Notes under the pieces: model-generated
Database searches by the model: none
Seen by the model: the letters and a program-made list of their open reading frames with translations, nothing else
What the model was told of the DNA's origin: nothing
NCBI GenBank assembly: GCA_947387575.1
Contig: CANDOC010000001.1
Span: 186,001 to 250,000 of the forward strand
Direction: 5' to 3'
Length of the DNA stretch: 64,000 nucleotides
DNA from: Spongorhabdus nitratireducens
GTDB lineage: Bacteria > Pseudomonadota > Gammaproteobacteria > Pseudomonadales > Endozoicomonadaceae
Made by a program: the position numbers and the translations under genes
In this document: piece by piece, positions 1 to 8,327 of the stretch
Numbering within the stretch: the stretch's first letter is position 1
Layout: each line of letters opens with the position of its first letter

Positions 1-1
1 T

Positions 2-595
2 ACCGCCAGTAATTATCTGGTGCAGATTCCATTTGAAATCTTTGGCCTGAAAACAACCTGGGGTGCTTTCACCTTTCCGTTTGTATTTCTGGCGACTGAT
101 TTGACGGTGCGTATTTTCGGTGCTGATTCAGCGCGTAAAATTATTTTTTACGCCATGTTCCCGGCACTGCTGGTGTCCTATCTGGTTTCCGTGTTGTTTC
201 ACAATACGGTGTTTCAGGGGATGGCGGCGATTGAGACTTTCAATGTGGTTGTTGCCCGGATTGCCTTTGCCAGCTTTGCGTCCTATCTGATCGGCCAGTT
301 TATGGATATCACTGTCTTTAACCGTCTGCGTCAGATGAAGGCCTGGTGGGTGGCGCCAGCCTGTTCGACGGTTTTTGGTAACCTGATTGATACCTTCAGC
401 TTCTTCAGTCTGGCCTTCCATGGCTCCAGTGATGCCTTTATGGCAACCCACTGGGTAGAAATTGCGGCGTTTGATGCCGGCGTGAAGATGGGTGTCAGCC
501 TGCTGTTCTTCCTGCCGCTGTATGGCATTCTGCTCAGCCGTGTTCAGGGTTTTATGACAAGTGATGCCGGAAAACTCCAGCATCAACCTGCCTGA
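2..595 (+). CDS. yhhQ: Queuosine precursor transporter YhhQ (5' end outside window)
   Basis: Inner-membrane carrier of the VUT/YhhQ family, which imports 7-cyano-7-deazaguanine or its aminomethyl form for queuosine tRNA modification. The frame is open to base 2 and the first visible residues (TASNYLVQIP) align with an internal part of E. coli YhhQ, so the gene is truncated by the window edge. The GTG at base 20 is internal and not the start. Family hallmarks are TTWGAFTFPF, FLATDLTVRIFG and FNRLRQ, with about five hydrophobic segments visible. It ends just before a long hairpin and converges with rlmA. Function is assigned from strong resemblance to the E. coli protein. Confidence 0.93.
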   Translation, partial: TASNYLVQIPFEIFGLKTTWGAFTFPFVFLATDLTVRIFGADSARKIIFYAMFPALLVSYLVSVLFHNTVFQGMAAIETFNVVVARIAFASFASYLIGQFMDITVFNRLRQMKAWWVAPACSTVFGNLIDTFSFFSLAFHGSSDAFMATHWVEIAAFDAGVKMGVSLLFFLPLYGILLSRVQGFMTSDAGKLQHQPA

Positions 596-611
596 AAACT
601 TTGATAATAAG

Positions 612-638
612 CCGTTATCAGCTCAGGGCTGATAACGG
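612..638. terminator. 11-bp perfect hairpin between convergent yhhQ and rlmA
   Basis: CCGTTATCAGC, loop TCAGG, GCTGATAACGG. It lies between two convergent genes and overlaps the last codons of rlmA. Neither strand has a T-run after the stem, so it is not a classical intrinsic terminator. It may stabilise 3' ends or act with Rho. Confidence 0.4.
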
Positions 639-1459
639 AAATGGAACAGCTGCATATCCAGAGTACATTCAAGGATATTCAGCTGTTCCAGCTTCTCTCG
701 CTGCTCGGGCTTGATATGCCAGTAATGAGGCGTCATAGCCAGCAGATCCTGAATCGCCTGCGATGATTCCAGTGTGAATCTATCTTGTACCGGTGTCACT
801 GACTCGGCGACAATTGATTCAGGAAGTTCTTTCAACAGTTTGTCGGTTTTATAAGACCGAACCTCGCCATAAATAGCTTGTCTTAATTCCAGCAGATGAT
901 TTGATCCCGGGCCCAGAGCGAGAACATGGCCGCCAGGTTTCAAAACTCTGGAAAATTCAGCCCAGTCAATTCTTGAAAAAATACTGAAGATTACATCCAT
1001 GCTGTGATCAGCCACAGGCATATTGCTGACGCTGGCGACTAGCCAGTTAATGCTTTTACTGCGCCGACAGCAGGCCTGAATGGCATTTTTGGAGATATCC
1101 AGTCCATAGAGTGCTGTGGGCTGGCATATCTTTTCAACCGACGCAGTGTAGTACCCCTCGCCACAACCGGCATCCAACACGCAGAATGAGGGATCATTGC
1201 TATCACTCTGCAGTTTGCTGATTTGTTCCGTAAGCATACGAGCCGGCTTTTGATAACAACCAAGATCAAGAAACCGGTTACGGGCTGTCACCATCAGTTT
1301 GTTATCGCCGGGGTCAACAGTACGCTTGTGATGGCTGGGAAGCAGGTTGAGGTAACCCTGCCGGGCTCGGTCAAAACTATGGTTATTGCTACAGCGTATG
1401 CTGTTATCAGTGGCTACTAGCGGATCTTTACAGATCGGGCAGGTAAGGTGTTGAGGCAT
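623..1459 (-). CDS. rlmA: 23S rRNA (guanine-N1)-methyltransferase RlmA
   Basis: SAM-dependent enzyme that methylates a guanine (G745 in E. coli numbering) in helix 35 of 23S rRNA. At 278 residues it has the usual family length. The N-terminal zinc-binding element is visible as C7, C10, C23 and H27, followed by FDRARQGYLNLL, typical of RlmA. The SAM-binding motif is LDAGCGEGYY at about residues 94-103, and motif IV-like residues follow (DVIFSIFSRIDW). The start ATG has MPQHLTCPIC immediately after it, matching the family N-terminus. It is a single gene convergent with yhhQ. Confidence 0.93.
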   Translation of the reverse strand: MPQHLTCPICKDPLVATDNSIRCSNNHSFDRARQGYLNLLPSHHKRTVDPGDNKLMVTARNRFLDLGCYQKPARMLTEQISKLQSDSNDPSFCVLDAGCGEGYYTASVEKICQPTALYGLDISKNAIQACCRRSKSINWLVASVSNMPVADHSMDVIFSIFSRIDWAEFSRVLKPGGHVLALGPGSNHLLELRQAIYGEVRSYKTDKLLKELPESIVAESVTPVQDRFTLESSQAIQDLLAMTPHYWHIKPEQREKLEQLNILECTLDMQLFHFRYQP

Positions 1460-1684
1460 GGTCAGATTGCTTGAAACTTAATGGCGGCAAGTTTACGGCT
1501 AAATTGCTTCAAGCAGAAGGAACTTCGTGGGTGGATTTTAAAATTCGGAAGTTCGCCGGTTTTTAGCCAGTCCGGGCTATCAGTGTTTTTTAAGGTGTCA
1601 TATTCCTGTCTACACTTAGAATCTCCTTTCTTGTGAGCAAAGAAAGGGTTTTGACTTGTTGTTGTGCCATCGACAGGTATTGAT

Positions 1685-3001
1685 ATGACACTGACAGCTG
1701 CTGAACTGAACGCCTGGTGGATGCCTTTCTCTGCAAACAGGCTCTTCAAGGATTCGCCCAGATTGATAACGGCAGCAGAAGGCGCATATTATATTACTGA
1801 CGACGGGAACAGGGTACTGGATGGTATTTGCGGACTATGGTGTACCAATCTCGGGCATAGTCGAAGCGAAATAACCGCCGCTATTCAGCAATCCCTGTCC
1901 CAGCTGGATTATGCGCCAAGTTTTCAACTTGGGCACCCCGCCGCATTTACCCTGGCTGATAAGTTGCTAAAGCTGGCGCCAGCGGGGTTCGGACAGGTTT
2001 TTTTTACCAACTCCGGATCTGAAGCCTGTGACACGGCGCTAAAAATAGCGCTGACTTATCATCAGTTGCAAGGGGATACGGAACGCACTCACCTGGTTGG
2101 AAGAAAGCAGGGTTATCATGGCGCCGGGTTTGGAGGCCTTTCTGTCGGCGGTATCAATAATAATGCGAGACTGATAAAAAACCGGCTTGAAGATGTTTCC
2201 CTGCTACCGCTCCCAAGATCAGAGAAATGTTTTATCAAAGGTGCACCTCCTGCGGATCCACATCAGGCAGAGGCTTTACTGGAGATCATTCAGCAGGTCG
2301 GTGGACATCGTATCGCGGCGGTTATTGTCGAGCCTGTTGCCTGTTCCGGAGGCGTACTGGTGCCTTCAGAAAATACACTGAGCGATATTCGGGAAATTTG
2401 TACCGAGAATGGCATTCTACTGATTGTTGATGAAGTGATTACCAGTATGGGCAGGCTGGGGGCAGCTTTTTCCTGCGAAGAGCGTTTCGGGGTTGTGCCG
2501 GATATTATTACCACTGCCAAGGCGCTGACCAATGGTACTATTCCTCTCGGAGCAACACTGGTTCGAGGGAACATACATCAAACATTTCTTGATAAAAGCG
2601 ATACTCTGATCGATTTTTATCATGGTTATACTTTTGCCGGTAACCCCGCTGCTTGCTCTGCTGCGCTGGCCGTACTGGAAACCATGGAAAATGAAAAACT
2701 GTTTACCCGGGCACTGGATCTGAATGAACTATGGCAACAATCCATACATCAGCTTCAGGGATTACCGGGGCTTACAGATATTCGAAACTATGGCTTTCTT
2801 GCCGGATTTGAGCTGGATCCTGTCAAAAACAGCCCCGGGCTACGGGCCTGGAAGATTTTTCGCGAGTGCTTTGACCAGGGGCTGTTAGTGCGGGCCAACG
2901 GTGATGTCATTGCTCTTTGTCCCCCACTAAATGTATCTACAGAGCATATTGCTGAAATGCTGGCCATACTGTCCCGGGTTATCAAGCGTGAATTTGCCTG
3001 A
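1685..3001 (+). CDS. Class III omega-amino acid:pyruvate aminotransferase
   Basis: PLP-dependent fold-type I aminotransferase of about 438 residues. The opening WWMPFSANRLFK and the segment GLWCTNLGHSR are characteristic of beta-alanine/omega-amino acid:pyruvate transaminases. FTNSGSEACDTALK binds the PLP phosphate, IVDEVITSMGRLG carries the ring-stacking region, and TAKALTNGTIPLGA holds the Schiff-base lysine near residue 279. I chose ATG 1685 over an upstream in-frame GTG at 1664 because family homology begins at MTLTAAELNAWW. The next gene downstream is a sodium symporter, suggesting that transporter and enzyme handle the same amine or omega-amino acid. The exact substrate (beta-alanine, taurine, putrescine-type amines) cannot be read from sequence. 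Confidence 0.85.
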   Translation: MTLTAAELNAWWMPFSANRLFKDSPRLITAAEGAYYITDDGNRVLDGICGLWCTNLGHSRSEITAAIQQSLSQLDYAPSFQLGHPAAFTLADKLLKLAPAGFGQVFFTNSGSEACDTALKIALTYHQLQGDTERTHLVGRKQGYHGAGFGGLSVGGINNNARLIKNRLEDVSLLPLPRSEKCFIKGAPPADPHQAEALLEIIQQVGGHRIAAVIVEPVACSGGVLVPSENTLSDIREICTENGILLIVDEVITSMGRLGAAFSCEERFGVVPDIITTAKALTNGTIPLGATLVRGNIHQTFLDKSDTLIDFYHGYTFAGNPAACSAALAVLETMENEKLFTRALDLNELWQQSIHQLQGLPGLTDIRNYGFLAGFELDPVKNSPGLRAWKIFRECFDQGLLVRANGDVIALCPPLNVSTEHIAEMLAILSRVIKREFA

Positions 3002-3054
3002 CTCAATAATCTGAATCTGACTTTAAACTCGAACAAGTCCAGATGAGGCCCGTG

Positions 3055-4605
3055 ATGTCCGGAGTATATTGGAGTCTGTTGTTGTACTTTTCCGGACTCG
3101 GGTTGTTGGGCTGGTTGGCATCCCGAAAAGTACACAGTGCAGCTGACTTTTTTGTTGGCGGGAAGAAACTGCCTTCATGGATAGCTGCCCTGTCTGCACA
3201 GGCTACGGGAGAGTCGGCATGGCTTCTGCTTGGACTTACCGGTTTGGGAGCCCTGATAGGCGTCAGTGCTTATTGGGTCGCAGTCGGTGAATTTCTGGGG
3301 GTTTTTGTAGCCTGGTTTCTAATGGCTGGTCGCTTCAAAAAACAGGCTGAACAGAGTAATGCCCTGACGGTAACTGATTATCTGGCTTTTCGTTTCCGGC
3401 AGCATGGGACTTTGATAAGAGCATTATCTGCAATAGCCCTGACTGTTTTTTCGATTATCTATATCAGTGCGGAAATTGATGCAATTGGTGCCGCATTTGA
3501 GCATTTTCTTGGCTGGAACTACTACGCTGGTGCCATCTCGGGATTTCTGTTTGTTGCCTTATATTGTGTTGTCGGCGGCTTTCTGGCCGTGGCATGGACC
3601 GATACGGTGCAGGGTATCATCATGCTGGTGGGACTTGCAGGGCTACCGGTTGCAGGTTTGTTGTCTGTGGCAATGCCTGCAAATGAAATTATGGGCGTGT
3701 TGGGGGCCATTGACCCATTGTTGACCCGGTTCTGGCCGGCCACTGATAGCCATTTGATGAGTCTATGCAGTGTTCTGGGGTTAATGGCTGTGGGGCTGGG
3801 TTTTATGGGGTCCCCACAAATTTTCAGTCGGTTTATCGCAATTCGTGACCAGAATGAAATTCGTTCCGGTCGCTGGATCGCTCTTTTCTATACCCTTATT
3901 GTCGATTGTGCCGCAGTCAGTATAGGCATTTTGGGTCGTGTCCTGTTCACTTCTTCTGCTGACCCGGTGGAGGCATTGCTGGGCAACGGTGCGCAAAACA
4001 TACTCCCTGTTACGGTCTCTTCACTGCTCCCTGAATATCTCTCCGGTTTCTATATCGCAGCGGTATTAGCCGCAATCATGTCAACAATTTCGTCGTTACT
4101 CCTTCTGGCTTCAAGCTCGCTAACCTGGGATTTTTATCGCCAGTTGGTTTACATAAATATGGAGGACAAGGCAGCAACACAACTGTCGCGCAGGTTGACC
4201 TGGGTTCTTGCTTTTATTGCACTTGCTCTGGCCTTATCTGTTGCAATCGTTACACCCGGCAGGACAGTTTTCTGGTTTGCACTTCTTGGCTGGTCGGGGA
4301 TTGCAGCTGCGTTCTGCCCGGTTGTGATTTTATCCCTGTTCTGGAAAGACTATTCGTCGGCAGGTGCGCTGGCGTCAATGTTCAGCGGTTTTATTATGGT
4401 TCTGCTCTGTAAACTGGTCTTACAAAATCTGGACGGAATTGGCCCCTTCATGCAGGCGGTTGAAACCTTGCCTCCAGCTTTTGTTATGGCATTGCTGACG
4501 GGTTGGCTGGTGTCCCTTCTTCAGCCTGATCAGCAGGTTGTGCATATACATGAACCAAACCCGAGACAAGCAGAGGTCCAGGATGGTAATCAGACGACTG
4601 ATTGA
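3055..4605 (+). CDS. Sodium:solute symporter (SSS/PutP family)
   Basis: Inner-membrane Na+-coupled symporter with about 13 hydrophobic segments. The SSS signature region reads ADFFVGGKKLPSW followed by ALSAQATGESAW, similar to PutP-type transporters. A long insertion-free core (GAISGFLFVALYCVVGGFLAVAWTDTVQG) matches the family. ATG 3055 is preferred over ATG 3043 because TGAGG at 3044-3048 gives a Shine-Dalgarno with six-base spacing. It lies about 50 bases after the aminotransferase on the same strand and is probably co-transcribed. The substrate is unknown; the neighbour suggests an amino acid or omega-amino acid rather than proline. Confidence 0.85.
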   Translation: MSGVYWSLLLYFSGLGLLGWLASRKVHSAADFFVGGKKLPSWIAALSAQATGESAWLLLGLTGLGALIGVSAYWVAVGEFLGVFVAWFLMAGRFKKQAEQSNALTVTDYLAFRFRQHGTLIRALSAIALTVFSIIYISAEIDAIGAAFEHFLGWNYYAGAISGFLFVALYCVVGGFLAVAWTDTVQGIIMLVGLAGLPVAGLLSVAMPANEIMGVLGAIDPLLTRFWPATDSHLMSLCSVLGLMAVGLGFMGSPQIFSRFIAIRDQNEIRSGRWIALFYTLIVDCAAVSIGILGRVLFTSSADPVEALLGNGAQNILPVTVSSLLPEYLSGFYIAAVLAAIMSTISSLLLLASSSLTWDFYRQLVYINMEDKAATQLSRRLTWVLAFIALALALSVAIVTPGRTVFWFALLGWSGIAAAFCPVVILSLFWKDYSSAGALASMFSGFIMVLLCKLVLQNLDGIGPFMQAVETLPPAFVMALLTGWLVSLLQPDQQVVHIHEPNPRQAEVQDGNQTTD

Positions 4606-4641
4606 TAAAGCAAACCCCGTATCCGAAAAACAATTAGAACC

Positions 4642-5283
4642 TCAGGTGTTTTGATTGACCATCCACACAGCGGCTTCTACCCGTGATCTGACGCCAAGCT
4701 TCTTTAATAAGCGTTTGACGTGAACTTTTACCGTACCTTCACTGATTTCCATCTGTCGGGCAATCATCTTGTTGGCCATACCTTCGGCAATCAGGTGCAG
4801 CACTTCCTTTTCTTTTGGAGTCAGATCATCCAGCTTGTTATGGCTTTTCTGTTCCGGGCGCAGGACTGAAGCCAGTACACCAGCCAGTCGGTCGTCTACT
4901 ACCAGCTTGCCGGTGGCAACTTCGATGATCTTGTCCAGCAGCTCTTCCGGTTCCATATCCTTCAGCAGGTAACCATCGGCTCCGGCACGAAACATGGCAG
5001 CGACATCATCCCGGTACTCGGACACGGTCAGAGCCACCACTCTTGCATCAATGCCGTCAGCCCGCATTTGCTTCAGGGTTGCGACACCATCCATACCCTT
5101 CATATTCAGGTCGAGCAGGATCAGGTCGGGATCATGTGTCTTGGCCAGTTCAATGCCTTCAGGTCCGTTACCGGCTTCAGCGATCACATCCAGTTCGTCT
5201 TCTTCATTAATAAGCTGCGCAAGTCCCTTGCGCAGCAGCGGGTGATCATCAATCAGCAGAATGCGGGTGGTATTATCAGTCAT
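4642..5283 (-). CDS. narL: Nitrate/nitrite response regulator NarL
   Basis: Two-component response regulator of 213 residues. The receiver domain has the acidic pair in LLIDDHPLLRKGL and the phospho-acceptor Asp near residue 57 in LILLDLNMKGMDG. The C-terminal LuxR/NarL helix-turn-helix reads LTPKEKEVLHLIAEGMANK, then ISEGTVKVHVKRLLKKLGV. It lies 44 bases downstream of the NarX-type sensor on the same strand, so the two form an operon. The nap operon starts divergently upstream and carries a 7-2-7 heptamer pair, the arrangement NarL or NarP dimers recognise. NarP is the alternative name; the adjacent NarX-type sensor favours NarL. Confidence 0.9.
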   Translation of the reverse strand: MTDNTTRILLIDDHPLLRKGLAQLINEEDELDVIAEAGNGPEGIELAKTHDPDLILLDLNMKGMDGVATLKQMRADGIDARVVALTVSEYRDDVAAMFRAGADGYLLKDMEPEELLDKIIEVATGKLVVDDRLAGVLASVLRPEQKSHNKLDDLTPKEKEVLHLIAEGMANKMIARQMEISEGTVKVHVKRLLKKLGVRSRVEAAVWMVNQNT

Positions 5284-5327
5284 AACGGTAAACGTTCAGT
5301 TATTGGCTTTCCAGTCTGGTTTAATGG

Positions 5328-7247
5328 CTATAGCTTTTCTGATTTCAGATCCGGGCTAAATGTCAGGATGACATGAACGCCACCGTCTGAGGAGGATCGC
5401 ATGGCAAACTCTCCATCCATACTGGCGGCCCGTTCCCGCATAATCGTGGTTCCGTAATGACCACTTTTCTGTTGCTGCAGATCCAGACCGCGACCATTAT
5501 CTTCCACGGTAATGGTTATTGCACTGTTATCTTGCTGGAGGCAGCAAACCCTGGCTTCTGTTGCTTGAGAGTGCTTGATGACATTGACCAGAGCCTCACG
5601 CACAATTTGCAGCGCGTGAATCTGCTGGTGAGCGTCAATGTTGCAATATCGGAGCTGATAATCAAGGCTGAATTCAATATCCGGTTCGCGCTGACGGTAT
5701 TCATCCAGTGTCTGCTTAAGCGCGGTTTCCAGATCGCCTTCGGGCAGAGTCAGGCGGAAAGTGCGCAATAACTCGCGTAACTGGATATAGGCACTGCTGA
5801 TACCATCCTGCAGTTCAGCCAGAATGGCATCGACCGGCTCCAGACTACCGTCTTTTTTCAGTCGGCGCTTCAGGCGTGAAATCTGGATTTTTTGATAGGA
5901 AAGCGCCTGAGCCAGCGAGTCATGTAACTCCCGGGCAATTACCGCCCGTTCTTCCATCAGCAGTAACTTATGTTGCTGGGTTTTACTGCTGCTCTGATAC
6001 AGGGATGTAGCAACAATATCGGCAAAGGTCTGCAGCCACTGGCGGCTCTCTTCGCTGAGACCACTGGCAAGGCTGGAAGTCACTTTGAGGAAGCCAAAGC
6101 TTTGCTGTTCACTCTGGAGTTCAAAGCTGCAGGTCTGAAGGTCCTGCTGAACGAAGGGGGCACAATTGTCGCTTAAACATTTGTTGCAGTTATTGTTATT
6201 GCAGTCGTCTGCTTTGCGGTCAGTAGTTATTTTTTGCAGGCGGCTGGTGTCGGCGCTGGCGGAAAGGCAGATATAGCAGCTGTCCAGCCGCAATAATGAT
6301 TTCCAACTATCCAGCATGTCTGACACTTGTTCACTGTTGTAAGGGTTGTCGGCAATATTTCTTGATGCCTTGTACAACAGTTGTAATGCACTATTGGATT
6401 GAGCCAGCGCCCGGGTTTGTTCTGCGACTTCGGATTCCAGGCTGTCATATGACTGAGCCAGATCCGCTGCCATCAGGTTAAAGGTCTGGGTAAACCAGCC
6501 CATTTCATTGTCGGCATCATAAGTCAGGGCAATGGATTGAAACTCCCCGTTGCGCACATTGGTAGCGGCATCACTCAGTTCTCTGATGGGGTGCAGGATA
6601 TGGCTTCTGATAAAACGGACGGTAATCACCGCCAGACTCAGAATGCCCACCAGGGTCAGCAAGGCTATTACAAACAGCTGCTGCAGCTTCGACTCGGTAT
6701 TATGCTGCAGTGCCTGTACCATCCGGTCGATCCGGTCGACAAAATCCGGCACCTGCTCGATAAACAGTGTGTACCCCTGCGGCGATCCCAGCAGCGGTTT
6801 CATTTCATTATTCCACTCATACAGCACCAAACGATAGCTGTCGCCCAGTGTGTCATAGTCTTCCGCCAGCTTTTTCAGTGGTGGACTGTTGATACTGTTG
6901 TCATAGATATCAATCAACCGCCCCAAGGCTTCCTGACTGGTCAGTTCCGGAATCAGCACTTGTTCAGTGAGACGCCAGGACTGCATGCGCAACGATCCGG
7001 CAATATTGATCGCGGCGGCATCGTTTTCTGTCACCCAGGCAAACCAGAGTGAGGAGCAGACATTAAACAGGGTCAGCAGACAGATAGTACCGATCACTGC
7101 CAGTGCCTTGCGTTGCAGGCTGCGGTTAGCGGGCTGGCGAAATAATGTCTGGCGTGGTGCCGGTCGCCGAAACAGGCGCCGCCATAATCGCTGCAAAATT
7201 AATTGATTCAGATCAGGTTTCCTTCCGAAATAGGCTTGTACCCCCAA
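5328..7247 (-). CDS. narX: Nitrate/nitrite sensor histidine kinase NarX
   Basis: Membrane sensor kinase of 639 residues from a TTG start. Features in order: a basic cytoplasmic tail, first membrane segment near residues 47-68, periplasmic domain with the P-box NIAGSLRMQSWRL that binds nitrate, second membrane segment near 190-212, HAMP linker, and a central cysteine cluster near 345-365 (CNNNNCNKCLSDNC). The HisKA_3 site is ARELHDSLAQAL with the phospho-His near residue 443, and the HATPase end reads VEDNGRGLDL. Length and P-box favour NarX over NarQ. The start is uncertain: the TTG has no clear ribosome site and the first ~40 residues are poorly conserved, so a later start is possible. Confidence 0.88.
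   Translation of the reverse strand: MGVQAYFGRKPDLNQLILQRLWRRLFRRPAPRQTLFRQPANRSLQRKALAVIGTICLLTLFNVCSSLWFAWVTENDAAAINIAGSLRMQSWRLTEQVLIPELTSQEALGRLIDIYDNSINSPPLKKLAEDYDTLGDSYRLVLYEWNNEMKPLLGSPQGYTLFIEQVPDFVDRIDRMVQALQHNTESKLQQLFVIALLTLVGILSLAVITVRFIRSHILHPIRELSDAATNVRNGEFQSIALTYDADNEMGWFTQTFNLMAADLAQSYDSLESEVAEQTRALAQSNSALQLLYKASRNIADNPYNSEQVSDMLDSWKSLLRLDSCYICLSASADTSRLQKITTDRKADDCNNNNCNKCLSDNCAPFVQQDLQTCSFELQSEQQSFGFLKVTSSLASGLSEESRQWLQTFADIVATSLYQSSSKTQQHKLLLMEERAVIARELHDSLAQALSYQKIQISRLKRRLKKDGSLEPVDAILAELQDGISSAYIQLRELLRTFRLTLPEGDLETALKQTLDEYRQREPDIEFSLDYQLRYCNIDAHQQIHALQIVREALVNVIKHSQATEARVCCLQQDNSAITITVEDNGRGLDLQQQKSGHYGTTIMRERAASMDGEFAMRSSSDGGVHVILTFSPDLKSEKL
7203..7216. promoter_or_regulatory. 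FNR-like site, weak context
   Basis: TTGAT-TCAG-ATCAG matches the FNR half-site consensus (TTGAT N4 ATCAA) in nine of ten positions. It lies inside the first codons of narX as annotated and about 290 bases upstream of napF. It would make most sense if narX starts further downstream, so that this site sits in its promoter. Match seen in sequence; function inferred. Confidence 0.3.
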
Positions 7248-7376
7248 AGAGTTCGCCCGTCACCAACTGCAGCGTCAGCAAACTGTCAGGCGTTTCAGTC
7301 CTGCCTTTACACAGCGGTAAATGCGGTGCTATCGCGGGGGCGGTGAAATCGTCTCAGAAAACCGCTTTTTACCACA

Positions 7377-7392
7377 TACCCCCAAAGGGGTA
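7377..7392. promoter_or_regulatory. NarL/NarP 7-2-7 binding site upstream of napF
   Basis: TACCCCC-AA-AGGGGTA is an inverted pair of heptamers separated by two bases. The known NarL/NarP heptamer consensus is TACYYMT, and the 7-2-7 arrangement is the high-affinity form. It is centred about 119 bases before the napF ATG, in the divergent region shared with narX. Another TACCCCC heptamer lies at 7239-7245 at the annotated narX start, and TATCCCC at 7402-7408 is a degenerate copy. Confidence 0.75.
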
Positions 7393-7416
7393 TATCGGGA
7401 GTATCCCCCCGTATAT

Positions 7417-7431
7417 CCCGCAATTAGCGGG
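7417..7431 (+). promoter_or_regulatory. Short GC-rich hairpin in the napF leader
   Basis: CCCGC-AATTA-GCGGG followed by GGTTTTA. The stem is only five base pairs and is followed by four Ts. It could be a weak attenuator or part of the regulator-binding region. Structure seen; role unknown. Confidence 0.25.
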
Positions 7432-7503
7432 GGTTTTATGGTACTGACGAATCATTAATATCCCGAAATAACAGATAACTTGACCGGGATTTAAACGACA
7501 ACC

Positions 7504-8052
7504 ATGGACGCAGCCAGAACAGTTTCTCGACGAAGCCTGCTTCGAGGCCGACTGCGTAACAGTGACGCAATTCGTCCGCCATGGAGCCCCGAAGAAGATG
7601 TGTTCACCGATCTTTGCCGCCGCTGTGGTGACTGTGTCGCCGCCTGTGAAACCGGGCTGCTGATCAATGGCAGTGGTGGTTTTCCGGAAGCTGACTTCAA
7701 GCGCGCCGGATGCAGTTTCTGTGAACAGTGTGTTACCGCCTGCAGCCATAAAGTGCTGGATGCAACTACCGGTGAGCCCTGGTCAATTATCGCCCAAATA
7801 AAAGACACCTGCCTTGCTGCCAATGGTGTGCACTGCCGCACCTGTCAGGACCAGTGTGAGCCCGAGGCAATCAGCTTTCAGCTGCAGCCCGGGGGCATTG
7901 CACAACCGAGCATTGACGTATCGTCCTGTACAGGTTGCGGCGAGTGTATTTCCGGTTGTCCGGTAACGGCTATTGAAATGCAGCGGCCGTCAGTACAGCA
8001 ACCTATTCAGCGCTCTCTTGAGCAACAGCTATCGGCAACAACAGTACTATGA
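7504..8052 (+). CDS. napF: Ferredoxin-type accessory protein NapF
   Basis: Cytoplasmic iron-sulfur protein of 182 residues that assists assembly of NapA, probably by handling its [4Fe-4S] cluster. Visible cluster motifs are CRRCGDCVAAC, CSFCEQCVTAC, CRTCQDQC and CTGCGECISGC, close to the four-cluster pattern of E. coli NapF. The N-terminus MDAARTVSRRSLLRG is NapF-like and lacks a signal peptide core. It is the first gene of the nap operon, downstream of the NarL-type site. Its stop overlaps the napD start (ATGA), so the two are translationally coupled. No strong Shine-Dalgarno precedes the ATG. Confidence 0.92.
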   Translation: MDAARTVSRRSLLRGRLRNSDAIRPPWSPEEDVFTDLCRRCGDCVAACETGLLINGSGGFPEADFKRAGCSFCEQCVTACSHKVLDATTGEPWSIIAQIKDTCLAANGVHCRTCQDQCEPEAISFQLQPGGIAQPSIDVSSCTGCGECISGCPVTAIEMQRPSVQQPIQRSLEQQLSATTVL

Positions 8053-8321
8053 AAAACGCCAGCAAAATCACCACAGAAGACTGTCAGACCTGTGCCGTAT
8101 CCGGCCTGATTGTCTGTACCAAACCGGAAAATATCGAGCGGGTGACCGCAAGCCTGAACCTGATGGACGGGGTTGAGGTTCATCAGGCCAGTCCGGAAGG
8201 GAAGCTGGTGGTGACTGTGGAAGAGTTGCCGGGCCAGAAAATGATGGTTGACCGTATTTCAGATATCAGTGCTGCTGACGGGGTTTTATCCGCAGCGCTG
8301 GTCTATGCGCATCAGGAGTAG
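8049..8321 (+). CDS. napD: NapA signal-peptide-binding chaperone NapD
   Basis: Small cytoplasmic chaperone of 90 residues that binds the twin-arginine signal of NapA and prevents export before the Mo cofactor is loaded. Family features are an N-terminal beta strand with AVSGLIVCTKPENIERV and a C-terminal half ending in DGVLSAALVYAHQE, the usual ferredoxin-like NapD fold. It overlaps napF by four bases and is six bases upstream of napA, the canonical order. Confidence 0.92.
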   Translation: MKNASKITTEDCQTCAVSGLIVCTKPENIERVTASLNLMDGVEVHQASPEGKLVVTVEELPGQKMMVDRISDISAADGVLSAALVYAHQE

Positions 8322-8327
8322 AAACCT

